Assembly: GCF_017352215.1 (NCBI RefSeq)
Contig: NZ_CP071444.1
Span: 620,001-684,000, forward strand
DNA: 64,000 nucleotides
DNA from: Alkalibacter rhizosphaerae
GTDB taxonomy: Bacteria; Bacillota; Clostridia; Eubacteriales; Alkalibacteraceae
Direction: 5' to 3'
Shown here in pieces: positions 61,270 to 64,000 of this stretch (positions within the stretch are counted from its first letter, which is position 1; each line of letters starts with the position of its first letter). The notes beneath the pieces were generated by a model. The model was not told the origin of the DNA, made no database searches, and was given only the letters and a program-made list of their open reading frames with translations. The position numbers were made by a program, and so were the translations under genes.

Positions 61270-61518
61270 TCATCCTCCACCCAGTATGCGCATCAACAAA
61301 ACTCTTTCATTGTCTTTAAGGATGCTTTTATAATCCGCTTTTTTCCCGTCGATCATAAAACTGGTGGTTTGAAAGTGTTTCGGAGTCAGATGAGGGTGTT
61401 GTTTCATTAGTTGATCCACAAGATCTCGTATGGTATCTCCTTCTTCCAGGTCCAATTCAAAAGGTTCCTTGTCCAATCCTTCCAAAGGTATGCCCAAATG
61501 TTTGACGACGACTCTCAT
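61270..61518 (-). CDS. MoaD/ThiS-like protein
   Basis: An 82-residue ubiquitin-like protein ending in MRILGGG, the Gly-Gly tail that becomes a thiocarboxylate in MoaD. VVVKHLGIPLEG and LDLEEGDTIRDLVDQLMKQHP fit the fold. It lies 29 bases after the aldehyde oxidoreductase gene and is the probable sulfur donor for its tungstopterin. ATG follows GGAGGGAGACC. Confidence 0.88.
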   Translation of the reverse strand: MRVVVKHLGIPLEGLDKEPFELDLEEGDTIRDLVDQLMKQHPHLTPKHFQTTSFMIDGKKADYKSILKDNERVLLMRILGGG

Positions 61519-61547
61519 GGTCTCCCTCCTCTCGTAACTCCTGTCTG

Positions 61548-63404
61548 TTACTTATAAAGATCTTCGGCAACAAAATCCAGACCGAGTTGTTCCAATACTT
61601 CCTTGCTCGGTTTTCCAGTTTCCTTGTCCCATCCTACGTGTTCAAAGAAGTTTTCACCCAGACGCTCGTTGTCTACAGTGACCCCTTCCAGAGGACCGGC
61701 CGTCAATGGAGGTTTACCAACAGATCTGCTGGGGATGGACATGTCTTTTCGAAGGATCCCTTCCCGAATGTTGAAAGCTTGTCGAAGGTTCAAAATTCGA
61801 AGCCCTGTCTCATCGGCGATCTCCGGACCAAACGGTTTTCCGAAGATGGCTTCCAGATACTCATTCTGGGTCGCCGGATCTCCCGCCACGCTCATGAAGA
61901 GACAGAATCCCCCACTATTGGTGATCTCTGTACTGGACGTCATCCGGGTATCCAAGAATCCTGTATCGCTGTAGTCGTATTTGTCTCCAATGGGTGCGTT
62001 GTTCATCTGTGCCAGACCAAGTCCCCCTTTTACGTGACGACCAGGTGTTGGATCATACTGGTATGTTCTTGCAAACCCAGGAGCCAGTCGGGGATCATGC
62101 ATGGGCAACTCGATGCCGGAAGCCGTCTGCAGGTATTCTTCCCCTTTGCCGAAATGCTTGGCTGCAAATGCGGAACCGTTGAGCAGGACCGCTCCCACGC
62201 CTTCGCCGTCGGCCATCTTCTGGGTCAATGCGACGATGGCTTCACCATTTCCCCAAGTCAGATCGATGCCGTCCAGTTCTTCCTTGCTTAAAATACCATT
62301 GTTGTAGCATTCCATGGCCCAAGCCACTGTCATGCCGGCGGAAATGGTGTCCATTCCATAGCGATTGCAGATCTCATTGCATTTGAAAATGACATCCATT
62401 TCGTCACAGAGAAGCGTGGATCCAAAAGCTGCCGCTGTTTCATATTCCGGTCGTTCCGTTGGTCCAAGCGGCCAGCGCCCGTCGTTTACTTCATATTCTG
62501 CCCCGCATCCCAAGGGACAAGTGGAGCATGCGTATTTCTTGGTCTTATATTTTGCATCAAAAGTAGTCGCTGCCACCTTTTCCGCACTTTCTTCACCAAA
62601 GTCCACAATACCGACGCCACCCCAGTTTTTAACAGGGGAGTCCCCGTTCAGCGCGGATGCACCAGTTCCAACACCGGTTCCATACGTTCCAAAACCCTGG
62701 GCTCCCGGGTTACCTTTCATGCCTTCCGCAAACCTTTTATTGATCGCCGTGATCTTTTCAGGGTCCGCAACGGGAACATTTCCCGTACCGCGTACGGCAA
62801 TAGCTTTCAGTTTCTTGGAACCCATGACTGCACCGGTGCCACCGCGGCCTGGAGCTCGATGGCCGTCATTGATGGGACAGGAGATCAGTCCCACTTTTTC
62901 ACCGGAAGGTCCGATGGCGCTGATCCGAAGTCGCGGTTCTCCCGTTTCTTCCTTCAGGAGCTCCCAGGTTTCCTTGGCATCCTTGCCCCATAAATGAGCC
63001 GCATCCCGAAGTTCCGCTTTACCGTCATTGATATACAAATAAACGGGTTTTTCAGAAATACCGCTGAAGAATACGCCGTCATATCCCGCTTTTTTCAATT
63101 CCGGGCCAAAATATCCACCGGAGTTTGCATCGTTCCAACCCCCGGTAACAGGTGATTTGTGCACCACCGTATATCTTCCGCCAAAGAAGGCCTTGGTGCC
63201 GTTGGATGGTCCGGTCATAAATCCAAGCATGCTCTCCGGTCCCAAGGGATCCGTTCCTGCCGGCATCCTTTCGTACAAGATCTTGGCACCGATTCCGTAA
63301 CCGCCTACGTACTTGTATGCCAAGTCTTCTGAAACTGATTCTTCCGTCATGGTGCCTTTTGTCAAGTCTACAAAAAGCAATTTCCCTGCATAACCGCCTA
63401 TCAT
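61548..63404 (-). CDS. aor: Aldehyde:ferredoxin oxidoreductase (tungsten type)
   Basis: The 618-residue enzyme oxidises aldehydes to acids with ferredoxin, or runs in reverse. The N-terminal domain shows YAGKLLFVDLTKGTMTEESV and YGIGAKILYERMPAGTDPLG. The Fe-S ligands are CSTCPLGC, with a fourth cysteine in SGGFCLF, and the pterin region has RAPGRGGTGAVMGSKKLKAIAV. The start at 63404 follows GAGGAGGAAATTGT; the frame continues upstream but without a ribosome site. The MoaD-like gene follows in the same operon. Aryl aldehydes from aromatic amino acids are plausible substrates here. Confidence 0.94.
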   Translation of the reverse strand: MIGGYAGKLLFVDLTKGTMTEESVSEDLAYKYVGGYGIGAKILYERMPAGTDPLGPESMLGFMTGPSNGTKAFFGGRYTVVHKSPVTGGWNDANSGGYFGPELKKAGYDGVFFSGISEKPVYLYINDGKAELRDAAHLWGKDAKETWELLKEETGEPRLRISAIGPSGEKVGLISCPINDGHRAPGRGGTGAVMGSKKLKAIAVRGTGNVPVADPEKITAINKRFAEGMKGNPGAQGFGTYGTGVGTGASALNGDSPVKNWGGVGIVDFGEESAEKVAATTFDAKYKTKKYACSTCPLGCGAEYEVNDGRWPLGPTERPEYETAAAFGSTLLCDEMDVIFKCNEICNRYGMDTISAGMTVAWAMECYNNGILSKEELDGIDLTWGNGEAIVALTQKMADGEGVGAVLLNGSAFAAKHFGKGEEYLQTASGIELPMHDPRLAPGFARTYQYDPTPGRHVKGGLGLAQMNNAPIGDKYDYSDTGFLDTRMTSSTEITNSGGFCLFMSVAGDPATQNEYLEAIFGKPFGPEIADETGLRILNLRQAFNIREGILRKDMSIPSRSVGKPPLTAGPLEGVTVDNERLGENFFEHVGWDKETGKPSKEVLEQLGLDFVAEDLYK

Positions 63405-63529
63405 ACAATTTCCTCCTCTTGATATGAACTTGCTACAATTTGTACTTATGGTTCTCCTTTTCATTTTAAACTCATTCGGTAAGGATGTAAAGGATAACAA
63501 CCGCTTTTTTTAAGAAAGTAAAATTGTGA

Positions 63530-64000
63530 TTACAGCTTGTTGATGATGCTGGCATTGTACGCCGCGCCAAATCCGTTGTCGATATTGACCACGCTGACGC
63601 CGCTGGCGCAGCTGTTTAGCATGGCCAATAGAGCTGCCAGTCCGCCGAAATTGGCACCGTAGCCCACGCTGGTGGGTACGGCTATGACCGGTTTGTCCAC
63701 CATGCCGCCGATGACACTGGCCAATGCCCCTTCCATGCCTGCAATGACCACCACCACCTTGGCACCGCGGATCCGGTCCATTTTTGACATCAGGCGATGG
63801 AGCCCGGCCACTCCCACATCGGTGATTTTTTCCACCTGATTTCCCAAGATCAAGGCTGTTTCATAGGCCTCCTCCACCACCGGAAGATCGGAAGTTCCCG
63901 CTGCTACGATGGCAATGTAGCTTTCCGTCGTTTCCGGTTCATGATTTATTATGGTGATGGTCCTTCCCAGTTCATTGTAATGAGCATGATTGCACACTTC
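63530..64000 (-). CDS. larB: LarB, nickel-pincer cofactor carboxylase (5' end outside window)
   Basis: The C-terminal 157 residues of a PurE-like protein: [79 protein letters not shown]. LarB makes the dicarboxy-mercapto precursor of the nickel-pincer cofactor of lactate racemase and related enzymes. The frame is open at the window edge; a GTG at 63997 is not a real start because full LarB is about 250 residues. The partners larC and larE are not visible. Confidence 0.9.
   Translation of the reverse strand, partial: EVCNHAHYNELGRTITIINHEPETTESYIAIVAAGTSDLPVVEEAYETALILGNQVEKITDVGVAGLHRLMSKMDRIRGAKVVVVIAGMEGALASVIGGMVDKPVIAVPTSVGYGANFGGLAALLAMLNSCASGVSVVNIDNGFGAAYNASIINKL

Noticed and set aside
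1-64000. CRISPR arrays, complete insertion sequences or prophage
   Set aside because: No regularly spaced repeats, terminal inverted repeats with a transposase, or phage structural genes were seen; only the integrase fragment hints at a mobile element.

Overview
The window looks like chromosomal DNA of a strictly anaerobic, amino-acid-fermenting Firmicute (Clostridia). Evidence: Gram-positive-type ribosome binding sites (AAGGAGG), a T-box leader, the acsA/acuABC layout known from Bacillus, ferredoxin-linked 2-oxoacid oxidoreductases, two glycyl radical enzymes, a tungsten-type aldehyde:ferredoxin oxidoreductase, selenophosphate synthetase and corrinoid methyltransferases. Species cannot be named from the sequence. 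There is no CRISPR array, complete insertion sequence or rRNA.

Layout. 1-2.5 kb: three-gene corrinoid methyl-transfer operon (pterin methyltransferase, corrinoid protein, UroD-type methyltransferase cut by the window edge). 2.7-6.2 kb: DUF2284 protein and two MFS carriers. 6.2-8.5 kb: feoAB iron uptake. 8.6-10.2 kb: YkpA-type ABC-F protein. 10.3-12.8 kb: two-subunit 2-oxoacid:ferredoxin oxidoreductase. 12.9-17.3 kb: acsA and divergent acuABC. 17.3-20.8 kb: a short-chain dehydrogenase, a 59-residue Fe-S domain protein, an unknown protein and a 2,4-dienoyl-CoA-reductase-like flavoenzyme. 20.9-24.8 kb: glycyl radical enzyme with its activase, then a CooT-like nickel protein with a small partner. 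24.9-30.8 kb: thioesterase, then an arylacetate operon (paaK-iorA-iorB-paaK-ACT). 30.9-35 kb: a tryptophan-type T-box ahead of trpB2 and a polar amino acid ABC transporter whose ATPase gene is frameshifted. 35.1-39.9 kb: aminotransferase and a selenium cluster (selD-yedF-cysteine desulfurase-DUF3343-GNAT). 40-41.5 kb: a membrane Fe-S/flavin fusion protein behind a consensus promoter with a CsoR/CstR-like operator. 41.9-47.6 kb: oppABCDF peptide uptake. 48-56.3 kb: FKBP-type lipoprotein, YeeE/YedE transporter, MscS channel, Gre/Rnk-like factor and small membrane or unknown proteins. 56.4-58.9 kb: a second glycyl radical enzyme with no activase beside it. 58.9-59.8 kb: an AT-rich patch with a rhodanese lipoprotein and the 3' remnant of a tyrosine recombinase, abutting tRNA-Arg and tRNA-Gly. 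60.2-64 kb: nitroreductase and flavin reductase, MoaD-like protein, aldehyde:ferredoxin oxidoreductase and the end of larB.

How it fits together (inference): peptides enter through Opp and aromatic amino acids possibly through the T-box-controlled transporter. The amino acids are transaminated, and IorAB converts aryl-pyruvates to arylacetyl-CoA plus reduced ferredoxin. PaaK enzymes and the thioesterase handle the CoA esters. KorAB and the aldehyde oxidoreductase belong to the same ferredoxin economy, while AcsA under AcuABC control handles acetate.

The most interesting items are the two glycyl radical enzymes of unassigned substrate, the operator-controlled membrane Fe-S/flavin fusion, and the integrase scar beside tRNA-Arg.
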